Positions 10,375-21,125 of a stretch of DNA of 64,000 nucleotides are shown piece after piece; within the stretch, counting starts at the first letter, position 1, and each line of letters starts with the position of its first letter. The position numbers were made by a program, and so were the translations under genes. The stretch covers positions 1-64,000 of the forward strand of contig CACJSY010000001.1 in the NCBI GenBank assembly GCA_902596205.1, written 5' to 3'. Source of the stretch: an uncultured Pelagibacteraceae bacterium (GTDB lineage: Bacteria > Pseudomonadota > Alphaproteobacteria > Pelagibacterales > Pelagibacteraceae). Below the pieces are notes generated by a model, which was not told the origin of the DNA, did not search any database, and saw only the letters and a list, made by a program, of their open reading frames with translations.

Positions 10375-10726
10375 AGGTAAAAATGACAAAATTGGGTTAA
10401 GAGTTAATAATAAATTCTACATTCATGATTTACAAAAAAAAATTAATAATAACGATCAATTGGTTCTAAGCATATTAAATCTAGTAAAAAAATACAAAGT
10501 AAATATACATAGTAAATTCTCAATTCTTGTAAATAACGGTCCTGGAAGTTTTTCGTCTATCAGAACTTCTCTAGCTGTGGCAAAAGGAATAAAAATCTCA
10601 AAAAAAATTAATCTATTTGGCTTTAAAAACTCTGATCTAGGTCAATTTTCCCTTGCTAATATTGAGCTTTTAATTAAAAAAAATTTGATAGAAAAAAATT
10701 TGATAAAACCATTATATTTAAGTTAA
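10343..10726 (+). CDS. tsaB: TsaB-like tRNA threonylcarbamoyladenosine biosynthesis protein, short form (127 aa)
   Basis: NNGPGSFSSIRTSLAVAKGI matches the TsaB GPGSFTGLRIG(L/V)A..KGL signature; located upstream of fur. Confidence 0.75.
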   Translation: MIKDFLILSCIGKNDKIGLRVNNKFYIHDLQKKINNNDQLVLSILNLVKKYKVNIHSKFSILVNNGPGSFSSIRTSLAVAKGIKISKKINLFGFKNSDLGQFSLANIELLIKKNLIEKNLIKPLYLS

Positions 10727-10737
10727 ATTGATGAACT

Positions 10738-11160
10738 ATGATGAGTACAATTGAAGAGAAGTGTAAAGAAAAAGGCGTCAGATTAACTGACCAGAGAAAA
10801 GTAATTGCAAAAATACTCTCAGAGTCTAAGGAAGTTTACGGATCAAAAGACCACCCAGATGTTGATGAATTGCATAAGCGGGTTACAAAAATAGATGATA
10901 AAATAAGTATTGCAACGGTTTATAGAACCGTAAAACTCTTTGAGGAAGCAGGTATCTTGATCAAACATGATTTCAAAGCAGGCAAAGCAAGGTATGAAAT
11001 TAATGATGATCACAATCATTTAATTGATATCAATAGCGGTGAAATCGTAGAATTCGTCGATAAAGATATAGAAGCATTGCAGGTAAAAATTGCAAATAAA
11101 CTGGGCTATAAACTAGTGGACCATAAACTTGAACTTTATGGTCTTAAAATAAAAAAATAA
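10738..11160 (+). CDS. fur: Fur-family transcriptional regulator (Fur/Mur-like)
   Basis: KEKGVRLTDQRKVIAKIL, ISIATVYRTVKLFEEAGIL, DDHNHLIDINSGEIVEF. Confidence 0.9.
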   Translation: MMSTIEEKCKEKGVRLTDQRKVIAKILSESKEVYGSKDHPDVDELHKRVTKIDDKISIATVYRTVKLFEEAGILIKHDFKAGKARYEINDDHNHLIDINSGEIVEFVDKDIEALQVKIANKLGYKLVDHKLELYGLKIKK

Positions 11161-11161
11161 A

Positions 11162-12496
11162 TTGCAAAAAAAAATTTTCATCAAAACTTTTGGCTGTCAA
11201 ATGAATGAATATGATAGCAATCGCATTTTAGACTTAACAAAAAAGATAAATTACACTCCTACAAAAAATTTAAGCGAAGCTAATTGTTACATATTGAATA
11301 CATGCCATATAAGAGAGAAAGCTACAGAAAAAGTTTATCACGATATAGGTAGAGTTAAAAAAGAGTTTAGAAATAAAATAAAACCAATTGTTCTAGTCAC
11401 AGGTTGCGTCGCTCAAGCTGAAGGAGATATACTTCTAAAAAAAGAAAAATATATAGATGCTGTAATTGGTCCACAATCGTACCATCAGATTCACGATACA
11501 ATTTTAAAACTTGAGAAAAAAACGTCTCAGTTAAATTTTACTGAATTTGACGTTATAGAAAAATTTGATAAATTAAATTCTTTTAAAAATTCAAATAATA
11601 AAATTTCCTCATTTTTAACTATTCAGGAAGGATGTGATAAATTTTGCAAATTCTGCGTTGTGCCGTATACACGAGGTCCAGAATATTCGCGATCATTAAA
11701 AGAAATTCTGCTAGAGGCAAATCAACTAGTTAACAATGGAGCTAAAGAAATTACACTGTTAGGTCAAAACGTTAATGCTTATAACTTTGAGAATAAAAAA
11801 CTTTCTGACATAATTTCAGAAATATCCAAGATCAAAAATTTAAAAAGAATAAGATACACAACCTCCCATCCGAGGGATTTTTCAAAAGATTTAATTGATG
11901 CGCACAAAAATTGTGAAAAATTGATGCCATTAATACATTTGCCGGTGCAAAGTGGATCTAATAAAGTCCTAAAAGCGATGAATAGAAAACATACTATTAA
12001 AGAATATTTAAAAGTTGTAGAAAAGTTAATTGAATTAAGACCAAATATAAAGTTTTCTAGTGATTTTATAATTGGATATCCAACTGAAACATACGAGGAT
12101 TTTCAGCAAACATTAAATTTGATGAACAATATAAAATTTATAAATTCTTATTCTTTTATATTTAGTGCTAGGCCAGGAACGCCTGCTTATAATCTAGAGA
12201 TGGTAAATGAAAAAGAGGCTAAGAAAAGGTTAGTAGAGTTCCAATCCCTTGCGGATAAAATAAAAATTAATTACAGAAAAGAATTAATAAATAAAAATGC
12301 AAAAGTGCTATTTGAGAATAAGGTAAAAAATGAGAATAAATATTTTGGAAGAGATGAATATTTTAATTCTGTGATTGTCGAGAGCAAGAGTAATTTAATT
12401 GGAAAAATAAAAGATGTCAAAATTCTCACTGTTAATCAAAACACATTATTTGGTGAAATTAACTCAAATTTAAATCAAACAAATTATGCAGCTTAA
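11162..12496 (+). CDS. miaB: tRNA-2-methylthio-N6-dimethylallyladenosine synthase (TTG start)
   Basis: KTFGCQMNEYDS, EGCDKFCKFCVVPYTRGPEYSR radical-SAM cluster motif, HLPVQSGSNKVLKAMNR. Confidence 0.95.
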   Translation: MQKKIFIKTFGCQMNEYDSNRILDLTKKINYTPTKNLSEANCYILNTCHIREKATEKVYHDIGRVKKEFRNKIKPIVLVTGCVAQAEGDILLKKEKYIDAVIGPQSYHQIHDTILKLEKKTSQLNFTEFDVIEKFDKLNSFKNSNNKISSFLTIQEGCDKFCKFCVVPYTRGPEYSRSLKEILLEANQLVNNGAKEITLLGQNVNAYNFENKKLSDIISEISKIKNLKRIRYTTSHPRDFSKDLIDAHKNCEKLMPLIHLPVQSGSNKVLKAMNRKHTIKEYLKVVEKLIELRPNIKFSSDFIIGYPTETYEDFQQTLNLMNNIKFINSYSFIFSARPGTPAYNLEMVNEKEAKKRLVEFQSLADKIKINYRKELINKNAKVLFENKVKNENKYFGRDEYFNSVIVESKSNLIGKIKDVKILTVNQNTLFGEINSNLNQTNYAA

Positions 12497-12500
12497 ATAG

Positions 12501-13505
12501 ATGTCTGAAATTAGCAAATTAGAGCAAAATTTAGTTATAAAAAATATTGATAAAGAAACCGTAAATATTTCAATTTCAAATAATGAGACGTTAATGGCAA
12601 TAGTAGGCCAATTTGATCAAAATTTAAAAAATTTATCTAAATTAACTAACACAGAAGTTTATTTTAGGGGCAATTCAATTACGTGCAAAGGCAAAAAAGA
12701 AAAGCTATCTATATTTTGTGAGGCAATAAAATTTTTAATAAATAAATATTTACTAACGAATATTATTGAAAAAGAAGATATAGTTTTAGCAGTGAAGAAA
12801 AATTTAGAAATTGATGAATCGAATGTTAAAAGTTTTAAGCAACTGATCAAAACACCCAAGAAATCAGTAATCGCAAGATCTGCAAAACAATCAGAGTACA
12901 TTAAAGTTCTAAAAGAAAATGATATTATATTAGCTTTAGGACCAGCAGGAACTGGAAAAAGCTTTTTGGCGGTCTCTGTGGCAATAACTTTATTGATGGA
13001 AAAAAAAATAGACAGAGTAATTCTTTCTAGGCCAGCTGTAGAGGCTGGTGAAAAATTAGGTTTCTTACCTGGTGATATGAAAGAAAAAGTTGATCCATAT
13101 TTAAGACCCTTATATGACGCGTTATATGAACTTTTTGGGGCAGAAAAAATTGATAAGAAAATAGAAAGCGGTGAAATTGAAATAGCGCCATTAGCTTTTA
13201 TGAGGGGAAGAACTTTAAAAAACTGCTTTGCAATTTTGGATGAAGCACAGAATGCAACAGAAACACAAATAAAGATGTTTTTAACTAGAATTGGTGAAAA
13301 CTCAAAATTAGTAGTTAATGGAGACCCCAGCCAAGTAGATTTGATAAATAAATCTAATTCTGGATTAATAAAATCCAAAAATATTCTTAAAAATATAAAA
13401 GAAATTAAACTGATAGAATTTGATCATAATGACGTCATAAGACACCCACTTGTTTCAAAAATTATTAGGGCTTATCAAAATAAAAGCACTGATGATAAAA
13501 ATTAA
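12501..13505 (+). CDS. phoH: PhoH-family ATPase
   Basis: ALGPAGTGKSFLAV Walker A, FAILDEAQNAT, VVNGDPSQVDL. Confidence 0.92.
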   Translation: MSEISKLEQNLVIKNIDKETVNISISNNETLMAIVGQFDQNLKNLSKLTNTEVYFRGNSITCKGKKEKLSIFCEAIKFLINKYLLTNIIEKEDIVLAVKKNLEIDESNVKSFKQLIKTPKKSVIARSAKQSEYIKVLKENDIILALGPAGTGKSFLAVSVAITLLMEKKIDRVILSRPAVEAGEKLGFLPGDMKEKVDPYLRPLYDALYELFGAEKIDKKIESGEIEIAPLAFMRGRTLKNCFAILDEAQNATETQIKMFLTRIGENSKLVVNGDPSQVDLINKSNSGLIKSKNILKNIKEIKLIEFDHNDVIRHPLVSKIIRAYQNKSTDDKN

Positions 13506-13959
13506 TGTAATAACAAGTAATCCAAACTGGCACAATTTTATAAAAAAGCCAACAGATTACGTAGACAGAAAGATTGAAAAATTAAATATTAAAGAAAAAA
13601 ATTTTTCAAAAAACATTATTTTTTGTACTCTGTTACTTTCAGGAAATAAAGAAATTAAATATTTAAATAAGAAATTTAGAAAAAAAAATAAATCAACAGA
13701 TGTTTTATCTTTTCCATTTCAAACTAAAAAAGAGTTTAAAAGATTATTAAAAAAAAATAAAGAAATATATATTGGAGACATCATTGTTAATTTAAATAAG
13801 ATCAAAAATAAAAAGAGCTTAAAAGTTTTTAAAATGGAATTTGATCGTTTATGGATTCATGGCTTAGTCCATCTTTTTGGACATGATCATAAAAAAGAAA
13901 AAGATTATCTCAAGATGAGCAAAGCTGAAAAAAAATATATTAATTTTATAAATGCTTGA
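13492..13959 (+). CDS. ybeY: Endoribonuclease YbeY
   Basis: NKKFRKKNKSTDVLSFPF and HGLVHLFGHDHKKE zinc motif. Start moved from ORF-track 13450 to MIKINVITSNPNW at 13492. Confidence 0.92.
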   Translation: MIKINVITSNPNWHNFIKKPTDYVDRKIEKLNIKEKNFSKNIIFCTLLLSGNKEIKYLNKKFRKKNKSTDVLSFPFQTKKEFKRLLKKNKEIYIGDIIVNLNKIKNKKSLKVFKMEFDRLWIHGLVHLFGHDHKKEKDYLKMSKAEKKYINFINA

Positions 13960-15508
13960 AAAATTTTTAGGTAATCGTTTTTCTGTACTATACTTAATCC
14001 CATTTATAATCGGTTCATTAGCAACATTGTCTTTTCATCCATTTAATATAGTGATCATTAATTTTTTAATTTTTCCGATTTTTTTTTATTTACTGGTTTA
14101 TATAAATAAAAAATCAAAGGGTATTTACAGAAAAAAACCATTCAAAACAAATTTTTTCTTTTTTGGTCTGTCATTTGGTTTTGGTTTCTATCTGAGTGGT
14201 ATTTCATGGATTACTAATTCATTAACATTTGACGAAACTTTTAAATTTTTAATTCCAATAGCTTTAATTTTAATACCTTTATTTTTAAGTTTATTTGTAG
14301 GTTTAACAACTTTGCTAATCGGCCCTTTTATGCAATTTAATTTTTTATCACTAATAATTTTTTCAGGGGGTATAGCTTTTTCAGATTATTTAAGATCTAA
14401 AATTTTAACAGGTTTTCCTTGGAACTTATGGGCTTACAGCACTACTTGGTTTAACGAAATTTTGCAGATTTTAAATTTAATTGGCTTGTTCCCATATAAT
14501 TTATTAGTAATAACAATATTCACTGTACCAGCTATTTTCTTTTTCAAAATTAAAACTGTGAAAAAAATTCTTTCAACTTTTTTTGCATTTTTAACCATTT
14601 TTTGCCTTTATTTGTATGGAAATTATATAGTTAATAATAATAAAAGATTAAACAATTATTCTGATAAGATATTTTTCAAAATAATATCTCCAAATTTTGA
14701 CTTAAAATATGGTCTTACTGAGAAAGAGATACGCGAAAGATTCACAAAATTAGTTAGATACAGTGATCCAGATAAAAATAGAAAAACAATATTCATTTGG
14801 CCAGAAGGTGTGTTTAGTGGATACAGTTATAGGGAAATCTTGCAATTTAAAGAATTGATATCAAACAATTTTTCAAACAAGCATTTGATAATTTTTGGGA
14901 CAAATAAATTTGATCAAGAAACAGGAAATTTTTTCAATAGTATGCTTATAGTAGATAACAATCTTAAAATTTTACAAAGTTACAATAAAAGAAAGCTTGT
15001 TCCTTTTGGTGAATTTTTACCATTTGAAGATTTGTTGAGTAAATTAGGTTTAAAAAAAATAACCGAGGGGTATGGCTCATATATTCGAGGAGAAGAAAAT
15101 AAAAACCTTATAATCGATGGATTAAATATTCTACCGCTTATTTGTTACGAAATTATTTTTACTGATCTTATACAAGGCTCGAATGAAAATACAAATTTGA
15201 TAATTAATATTTCTGAAGACGGATGGTTCGGTCAATCAATAGGGCCAGATCAACATTTTTCTAAATCGATCTTTAGAGCTATAGAAAACAATACCTTTTT
15301 ACTTAGATCTACAAATAGAGGTGTAAGCGCAATTATTGATAATAAAGGCAATATTATAAAACAATTAAATAGAAATGAAGCTGGAAACATAGAGTTTGAA
15401 GTCCCGTTAATAAAATCAAATAAAATTAAAAATGATTTGATCTTTTTTGGACTTTTAATTACATATCTTTCTATCTTTTTTATTTATAGAAAAAAATATG
15501 CAAAATAA
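13952..15508 (+). CDS. lnt: Apolipoprotein N-acyltransferase
   Basis: [56 protein letters not shown] nitrilase-type motifs. Confidence 0.93.
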   Translation: MLEKFLGNRFSVLYLIPFIIGSLATLSFHPFNIVIINFLIFPIFFYLLVYINKKSKGIYRKKPFKTNFFFFGLSFGFGFYLSGISWITNSLTFDETFKFLIPIALILIPLFLSLFVGLTTLLIGPFMQFNFLSLIIFSGGIAFSDYLRSKILTGFPWNLWAYSTTWFNEILQILNLIGLFPYNLLVITIFTVPAIFFFKIKTVKKILSTFFAFLTIFCLYLYGNYIVNNNKRLNNYSDKIFFKIISPNFDLKYGLTEKEIRERFTKLVRYSDPDKNRKTIFIWPEGVFSGYSYREILQFKELISNNFSNKHLIIFGTNKFDQETGNFFNSMLIVDNNLKILQSYNKRKLVPFGEFLPFEDLLSKLGLKKITEGYGSYIRGEENKNLIIDGLNILPLICYEIIFTDLIQGSNENTNLIINISEDGWFGQSIGPDQHFSKSIFRAIENNTFLLRSTNRGVSAIIDNKGNIIKQLNRNEAGNIEFEVPLIKSNKIKNDLIFFGLLITYLSIFFIYRKKYAK

Positions 15509-16661
15509 TAAATACTTATTTACAAGCGAATCTGTCTCTGAGGGACATCCAGATAAGGTTTGTGACAGAATATCTGATATGGTAGTTGACTCTTACTTAA
15601 GTAAAGACCCGGTTTCTAGAGTAGCTTGTGAAACACTAACTACAACAAATAAAGTGGTTTTAGCAGGAGAAACTCGTGGCCCGAAAATTGAAAAAGAGGA
15701 GATTATTTCAAAAGTTAGGGATTGCATTAAAGATATTGGTTATGACCAAGAGGGCTTCAGTTGGAAAACTGCAAATATTGAGTCGCATCTTCATGAGCAA
15801 TCTACTGATATAGCCATGGGAGTGGACTCCAAAGATAATAAAGACGAAGGTGCAGGTGACCAAGGTATAATGTTTGGATTCGCTTGCAACGAAACTCAAG
15901 AATTGATGCCAGCTCCAATACATTACTCCCATAAAATTTTGAGATTGATGGCAGAGGATAGAAAAAATGGAAGTTTGAAGGGCATTGAGCCAGACTCAAA
16001 AAGCCAAATCACAATGTTATATGAAAATGACAAGCCTGTTAAAGTAACTTCTATAGTAGTTTCAACTCAGCATTCAAAAGATCTTAATCAAGAAAAAGTA
16101 AAAGAGGTAATAATACCTTACATTAAAAAATCAATACCTGAAAATTTTTTAACCGATCTAGACCAAAGAGAAATATACATAAATCCAACTGGTCAATTTA
16201 TAATTGGTGGACCTGATGGAGACACTGGGTTAACAGGAAGAAAAATTATCGTTGATACTTATGGTGGAGCTGCACCACATGGAGGAGGAGCATTCTCTGG
16301 AAAAGATCCAACAAAAGTAGATAGATCGGCAGCTTATGCTTCAAGATACTTAGCAAAAAATATAGTAGCAGCAGGTATTTCTGAAAAATGTTTAATACAA
16401 TTAGCTTATGCTATTGGCGTCTCAAAACCTTTATCAATTTTTATTAAACTAGCTGATCAGAATGAAAAAAAAATAGACAAACTTAAAAAAATAATTGAGG
16501 AAAACTTTGATTTATCACCACGAGGGATAAGAGAAATGTTAAAGTTAAATAATCCAATATACGAAATTACCTCAGCTTACGGTCACTTTGGAAGAAAGCC
16601 AACTAATAAGGGTGAATTTACTTGGGAAAAAACAGATAAAACCGATTTATTTAAACTGTAA
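15498..16661 (+). CDS. metK: S-adenosylmethionine synthetase
   Basis: [49 protein letters not shown]. Confidence 0.98.
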   Translation: MQNNKYLFTSESVSEGHPDKVCDRISDMVVDSYLSKDPVSRVACETLTTTNKVVLAGETRGPKIEKEEIISKVRDCIKDIGYDQEGFSWKTANIESHLHEQSTDIAMGVDSKDNKDEGAGDQGIMFGFACNETQELMPAPIHYSHKILRLMAEDRKNGSLKGIEPDSKSQITMLYENDKPVKVTSIVVSTQHSKDLNQEKVKEVIIPYIKKSIPENFLTDLDQREIYINPTGQFIIGGPDGDTGLTGRKIIVDTYGGAAPHGGGAFSGKDPTKVDRSAAYASRYLAKNIVAAGISEKCLIQLAYAIGVSKPLSIFIKLADQNEKKIDKLKKIIEENFDLSPRGIREMLKLNNPIYEITSAYGHFGRKPTNKGEFTWEKTDKTDLFKL

Positions 16662-16715
16662 TCTTGAAAAAACCATAATTTTCTTTTAAAAAACAACTAA
16701 ATTATAAAGCTTTTC

Positions 16716-16742
16716 AAAATGGGCACTAGCCCATTTTTTTTT
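16716..16742 (+). promoter_or_regulatory. Intrinsic-terminator-like hairpin/attenuator immediately upstream of nusA
   Basis: AAAATGGGC-ACTA-GCCCATTTT perfect 9-bp stem with T-tract (16734-16742), directly followed by AGGAG and nusA ATG at 16755. Could instead be the metK terminator. Confidence 0.65.
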
Positions 16743-16754
16743 AGGAGTGAAAAA

Positions 16755-18305
16755 ATGTTAAATAAGGGTTTAGATAAGTTAGAACTTTTGAGAATAGTTG
16801 AAGCTGTCGCTAACGAGAAATCTATTGATAAAGAACTGGTAATAGGGTCAATGGAAAGCGCTATACAAAAAGCTGCTTTAACAAAATTTGGAAATGATAA
16901 CAATATCGAAGTTGTTATAGATAGAGAGAGTGGAAATATAAAAATCCAAAAGGTCTTAGATATAGTAGAAAAGGTAGAGGACTCTGCCAGAGAAATTAGC
17001 CTGGATGATGCAAAAAAAAATGACCCAAAAAATGAGAATTTAAAAGTTGGAGAAAGAATATTTGAGGAATTGCCCCAGATAGATTTTGGTCGTATCGCTG
17101 CTCAAAGTGCCAAGCAAGTAATAAGTAGTAGAGTAAGAGAGGCTGAAAAAAATAGACAGTACGAAGATTTTATAGATAAGCAAGGCCAGATATTAAGTGG
17201 AATTATCAAAAGATTAGAATATGGTAACGTTATTGTAGATTTGGGAAAAGCAGAAGGTGTTATTAAAAAAGATGAATTAATACCAAGAGAAATTTTAAAG
17301 ACAGGTGATAGAGTAAAAGCCTATTGCTATGAAGTAAGAAAAGAATTAAAAGGTCACCAAATTTTCCTATCTAGAGCACATCCACAATTCTTAGCGAAAT
17401 TATTTTTTCAAGAAGTTCCAGAAATATACGAGGGAACGATTGAAATTAAATCTGTAGCAAGAGATCCAGGTAGCAGAGCTAAAATTTGTGTTCATTCTCA
17501 AGACTCGTCAATAGATCCAGTAGGAGCTTGTGTAGGAATGAGAGGAAGTAGGGTGCAGACTATAGTAAATGAATTACATGGAGAAAAAATTGATATTATT
17601 AAATGGACAGAGGATCTACCGACATTAATATCTGAGTCACTATCGCCTGCTGAAATTCAAAGAGTTTTAATTGATCAAGATAATAAGAGAATAGATATTA
17701 TTTTGACAGAAGAAAATTTAAGTAAAGCGATTGGTAGAAGAGGTCAAAATGTTAGATTAGCTTCTAAATTAACAAACTATGAAATTGATATACTAACAGA
17801 TAAGGAAGACTCCGAAAGAAGACAAGCAGAATTTAAGGAAAGAACTGAAACTTTGATTAAAAATTTAGAAGTTGATGAAACATTAGGACAACTTTTAGTT
17901 TCTGAAGGATTTGTGTCTATTGATGAAATTGCACAATCAAGCCCAGAAGATATTTCAAAAATTGATGCAATAGATGAAGAAACAGCAAAAGAATTAATTA
18001 ATAGATCTAAAGAAACACTAGTAAAAGAAAAAGAAGCAGTCGCATTAAAATTAAAAAAACTTGGAGTTGAGGATGAATTGATAAATCTTAAAGGAATGAC
18101 ACAAGGTATGCTTGTAATCTTAGGACAAAAAAATATAAAAAAACTAAGTGATTTTGCAGATCTTTCTTCTGACGAATTAATTGGTGGTTATGATGAATTA
18201 AAAGGAAAAAAAATTAGAATTGATGGTTATCTTGAAGAATTTTCATTATCAAGAAAAGAAGCAGATGATTTAATACTTGCTGCCAGAGAGATAGCCTTTA
18301 AATAA
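16755..18305 (+). CDS. nusA: Transcription termination/antitermination factor NusA
   Basis: IVEAVANEKSIDKELVIGSMESAIQKAA, DPGSRAKICVHSQDSSIDPVGACVGMRGSRVQTIVNELHGEKIDII. ORF-track start (16719) lies inside the hairpin; ATG at 16755 has an AGGAG RBS. Confidence 0.96.
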   Translation: MLNKGLDKLELLRIVEAVANEKSIDKELVIGSMESAIQKAALTKFGNDNNIEVVIDRESGNIKIQKVLDIVEKVEDSAREISLDDAKKNDPKNENLKVGERIFEELPQIDFGRIAAQSAKQVISSRVREAEKNRQYEDFIDKQGQILSGIIKRLEYGNVIVDLGKAEGVIKKDELIPREILKTGDRVKAYCYEVRKELKGHQIFLSRAHPQFLAKLFFQEVPEIYEGTIEIKSVARDPGSRAKICVHSQDSSIDPVGACVGMRGSRVQTIVNELHGEKIDIIKWTEDLPTLISESLSPAEIQRVLIDQDNKRIDIILTEENLSKAIGRRGQNVRLASKLTNYEIDILTDKEDSERRQAEFKERTETLIKNLEVDETLGQLLVSEGFVSIDEIAQSSPEDISKIDAIDEETAKELINRSKETLVKEKEAVALKLKKLGVEDELINLKGMTQGMLVILGQKNIKKLSDFADLSSDELIGGYDELKGKKIRIDGYLEEFSLSRKEADDLILAAREIAFK

Positions 18306-18309
18306 TGTT

Positions 18310-20490
18310 ATGGATAAAAATAAAAAAAAAACACTTACGATTTCATCAAATCTTAAAAAGAAGATTGACACTTCATTTATTTCAACTTCAGGCAAAAAGT
18401 CCTTTTCTGTAGAAAAAAAAAGACCTTTTAGGTCAAATAAATCCTTTAATAAAACACTTGCAGCACCAAATGCTAAAATAAATCCTGATAATAAGAAAAA
18501 AAATTTTGCAAGAAAATTTATTGAACAACAGGCTACAAAAGATTTTATTGTAAAAGATAACAAGCCTGCAGGTAAAAGTAAATTAAAGCTCAAAGGACCG
18601 GTAGATAAACGCGATTTTAAATTAACTGTTTCTAGAGCTTTAAATGTGGAAGAAATAGAAATAAAACAGAGAAGTTTAGCATCAGTAAAACGAGCTAGAT
18701 TGAAAGAAAAGAAGAAACCAGACGGAGAAGAAAAAAAGGAATTCAAAAAAGTTATAAAAGAAGTAAAAATACCTGAGCAAATTACAATTCAAGAACTTTC
18801 AAATAGGATGGCTGAAAAATCAAGTGATATTATTAAGTTTTTATTTAACATGAAAGTAGTAGCTACGATTAATCATAATATTGATAAAGATACTGCTGAA
18901 TACATAGTTAAAGAATTTGGTCACAAACCTATTTTAGAAGAAAAGCCATCTATAGAGATGAACAAATCTAAAGAAAAGTTTGAAGGTGAAGTTAAAGTTA
19001 GACCACCAGTGGTCACGATTATGGGACATGTAGATCATGGAAAAACTTCTTTACTAGACTCACTGAGAGACTCTAATGTTGTTTCTGGTGAACATGGTGG
19101 TATCACACAACACATTGGAGCATATCAAGTTAAGACAGAAAATAAAAAATTAATTACTTTTATTGATACGCCAGGCCATGCAGCTTTTACAGAGATGAGA
19201 GCACGAGGCTCTAAGATTACAGATATAGTAATTTTAGTTGTTGCAGCTGATGATGGAATTAAACCTCAGACAGTTGAAGCAATTAAACACGCGAAAGCCG
19301 CCAAAGTTCCTATAATTGTAGCAATCAATAAATGTGATTTACCTGATAAGAATATAGGTAAAATTAAGAATGAAATGATGCAATATGAATTAATAGCCGA
19401 AGATCTAAGTGGCGATACACTATTTGTAGAAGTTTCAGCTCTTAAAAAAATTAATTTAGATAAATTAAAAGAAAGTATCCTTCTCCAGTCTGAAATTTTG
19501 GACTTAAAAGCTTCCTACACTGATATGGCAAGAGGTGTTGTTATAGAGTCTAAAATAGATAAAGGCAAAGGTCCCGTTTCTACGATATTAATAAGCAATG
19601 GAAAATTAAATAAAGGTGACTATTTCATTTGTGGTGATACGTGGGGTAAAATAAGAGCAATGATTGATTATGAAGGTAAAATGGTTGATGAGGCTTTACC
19701 CTCTATGCCTGTAGAAATCCTTGGAATGAACAGTTCTGCGTATGCTGGAGCTGAATTTATAGTAACTAAAGATGAAAATGAAGCAAAAGAACTGACAAAA
19801 TTTAGAAAAAATAACACAAGTCAAAATAACGTTTTAGCTAAAGATAAGACAACTTTATTTGAAAATACCAACGAAAAAGAAGAACTTAATATTATAATTA
19901 AATCTGATGTTCAAGGATCAAGTGAGGCTTTGAAAATGGCAATTACAAAAATAGAGCACAAAGAAGTGGAGGCTAAAATTATTCTATCAGATATAGGGAT
20001 GATTAATGAGAGTGATGTTTCATTAGCAAAAGCATCAAACGCAGTGCTGATAGGTTTTAACGTTAAGCCCAACAGAGAAGCCAAGAAGTTAGCTGAAGAA
20101 CAAAAAGTTGATATTAAGTATTTTAATATAATTTACGAAGCAATAGATCATGTAGAAAAATGTTTATCAGGTTTATTAGAGCCTGATATTAAGGAGACAG
20201 TGCTTGGAAGCGCAGAGATACAAAAAATCTTCAAAGTATCCTCTGCAGGAAAAATTGCTGGTTCAAAAGTTATTAGTGGTGAGATAAAAAGTAAATCTAA
20301 AGCAAGAATTATTAGAGATGGAGCTGTTGTGTATAATGGAGAAATTCTCTCAATTTTTAGAGAAAAAAATCAAGTTAAAGAAGTTGGCACAGGTTTGGAA
20401 TGTGGTATTAGTATAAAAGACTTTATTGATTTCAAAGAGAAAGATGTAATAGAATCCTACCTGTCGGAGGAAGTAAAAAGATCAATTTAA
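18310..20490 (+). CDS. infB: Translation initiation factor IF-2
   Basis: [58 protein letters not shown]. Confidence 0.98.
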   Translation: MDKNKKKTLTISSNLKKKIDTSFISTSGKKSFSVEKKRPFRSNKSFNKTLAAPNAKINPDNKKKNFARKFIEQQATKDFIVKDNKPAGKSKLKLKGPVDKRDFKLTVSRALNVEEIEIKQRSLASVKRARLKEKKKPDGEEKKEFKKVIKEVKIPEQITIQELSNRMAEKSSDIIKFLFNMKVVATINHNIDKDTAEYIVKEFGHKPILEEKPSIEMNKSKEKFEGEVKVRPPVVTIMGHVDHGKTSLLDSLRDSNVVSGEHGGITQHIGAYQVKTENKKLITFIDTPGHAAFTEMRARGSKITDIVILVVAADDGIKPQTVEAIKHAKAAKVPIIVAINKCDLPDKNIGKIKNEMMQYELIAEDLSGDTLFVEVSALKKINLDKLKESILLQSEILDLKASYTDMARGVVIESKIDKGKGPVSTILISNGKLNKGDYFICGDTWGKIRAMIDYEGKMVDEALPSMPVEILGMNSSAYAGAEFIVTKDENEAKELTKFRKNNTSQNNVLAKDKTTLFENTNEKEELNIIIKSDVQGSSEALKMAITKIEHKEVEAKIILSDIGMINESDVSLAKASNAVLIGFNVKPNREAKKLAEEQKVDIKYFNIIYEAIDHVEKCLSGLLEPDIKETVLGSAEIQKIFKVSSAGKIAGSKVISGEIKSKSKARIIRDGAVVYNGEILSIFREKNQVKEVGTGLECGISIKDFIDFKEKDVIESYLSEEVKRSI

Positions 20491-20491
20491 A

Positions 20492-20893
20492 ATGATGAGA
20501 AATCAAACTTCACAGAGACCCTTCAGTCAAAGACAATTAAGAGTTGGAGAACTTGTAAAGCAAAATTTGGGTGAACTTTTTATAAGAAATGAAGCTAAAA
20601 TACCTTCAGTTAACTCAAAACTAATAACCGTAACAGAAGTAAGAATGACGCCAGATTTAAAAACTGCAAGGGTTTACGTTATCCCTTTAGGAGGCATAGA
20701 TACTAAAGAAATAGTTAGGATCTTGACTGAGAACTCGCATCTTGTTAGAAGAGCTTTATCTAAAAGGCTAGATATAAAGTTTCTTCCTAAACTCACTTTT
20801 GTAGAAGATAACTCATTTGAATACGCTGAAAAGATTGAAAAGATAATAAAGAAAAATAGAGAGCATGATAAAGAAAAAAAAAGATTTAATTAA
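20492..20893 (+). CDS. rbfA: Ribosome-binding factor A
   Basis: SQRQLRVGELVKQNLGELF, VTEVRMTPDLKTARVYVIPLGG, RALSKRLDIKFLPKLTFVEDNSFEYAEKIE. Confidence 0.92.
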   Translation: MMRNQTSQRPFSQRQLRVGELVKQNLGELFIRNEAKIPSVNSKLITVTEVRMTPDLKTARVYVIPLGGIDTKEIVRILTENSHLVRRALSKRLDIKFLPKLTFVEDNSFEYAEKIEKIIKKNREHDKEKKRFN

Positions 20894-21125
20894 ATCACTA
20901 GCAACTCACGCAAAAGATGTTGGTTCAACTGAGATACAAATAGGTTTGCTTACAGACAAAATTTCAAAATTATCTGATCATTTTAAAAAATTTAAAAAGG
21001 ATAAACATTCAACTTTAGGTCTGACTAAGTCAGTGAATAAAAGAAAAAAACTTCTTACTTACCTTAAAAAGAAAAATGTTGAGTCCTATCAAAAGGTCAT
21101 CAAACAACTAAATTTAAGGAAATAA
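20865..21125 (+). CDS. rpsO: 30S ribosomal protein S15
   Basis: [52 protein letters not shown]. Confidence 0.94.
   Translation: MIKKKKDLIKSLATHAKDVGSTEIQIGLLTDKISKLSDHFKKFKKDKHSTLGLTKSVNKRKKLLTYLKKKNVESYQKVIKQLNLRK

Noticed and set aside
12659-13378. 239-aa minus-strand ORF inside phoH
   Set aside because: Antisense to a conserved gene; low-complexity translation with no recognisable domain. AT-rich codon use on the sense strand generates long antisense ORFs.
18270-18746. 158-aa antisense ORF over the nusA-infB junction
   Set aside because: Phe/Leu/Ser-rich antisense of the Lys-rich IF-2 N-terminus; no independent evidence. I considered it because it spans the missing ylxR site, but it is on the wrong strand and unlike YlxR.
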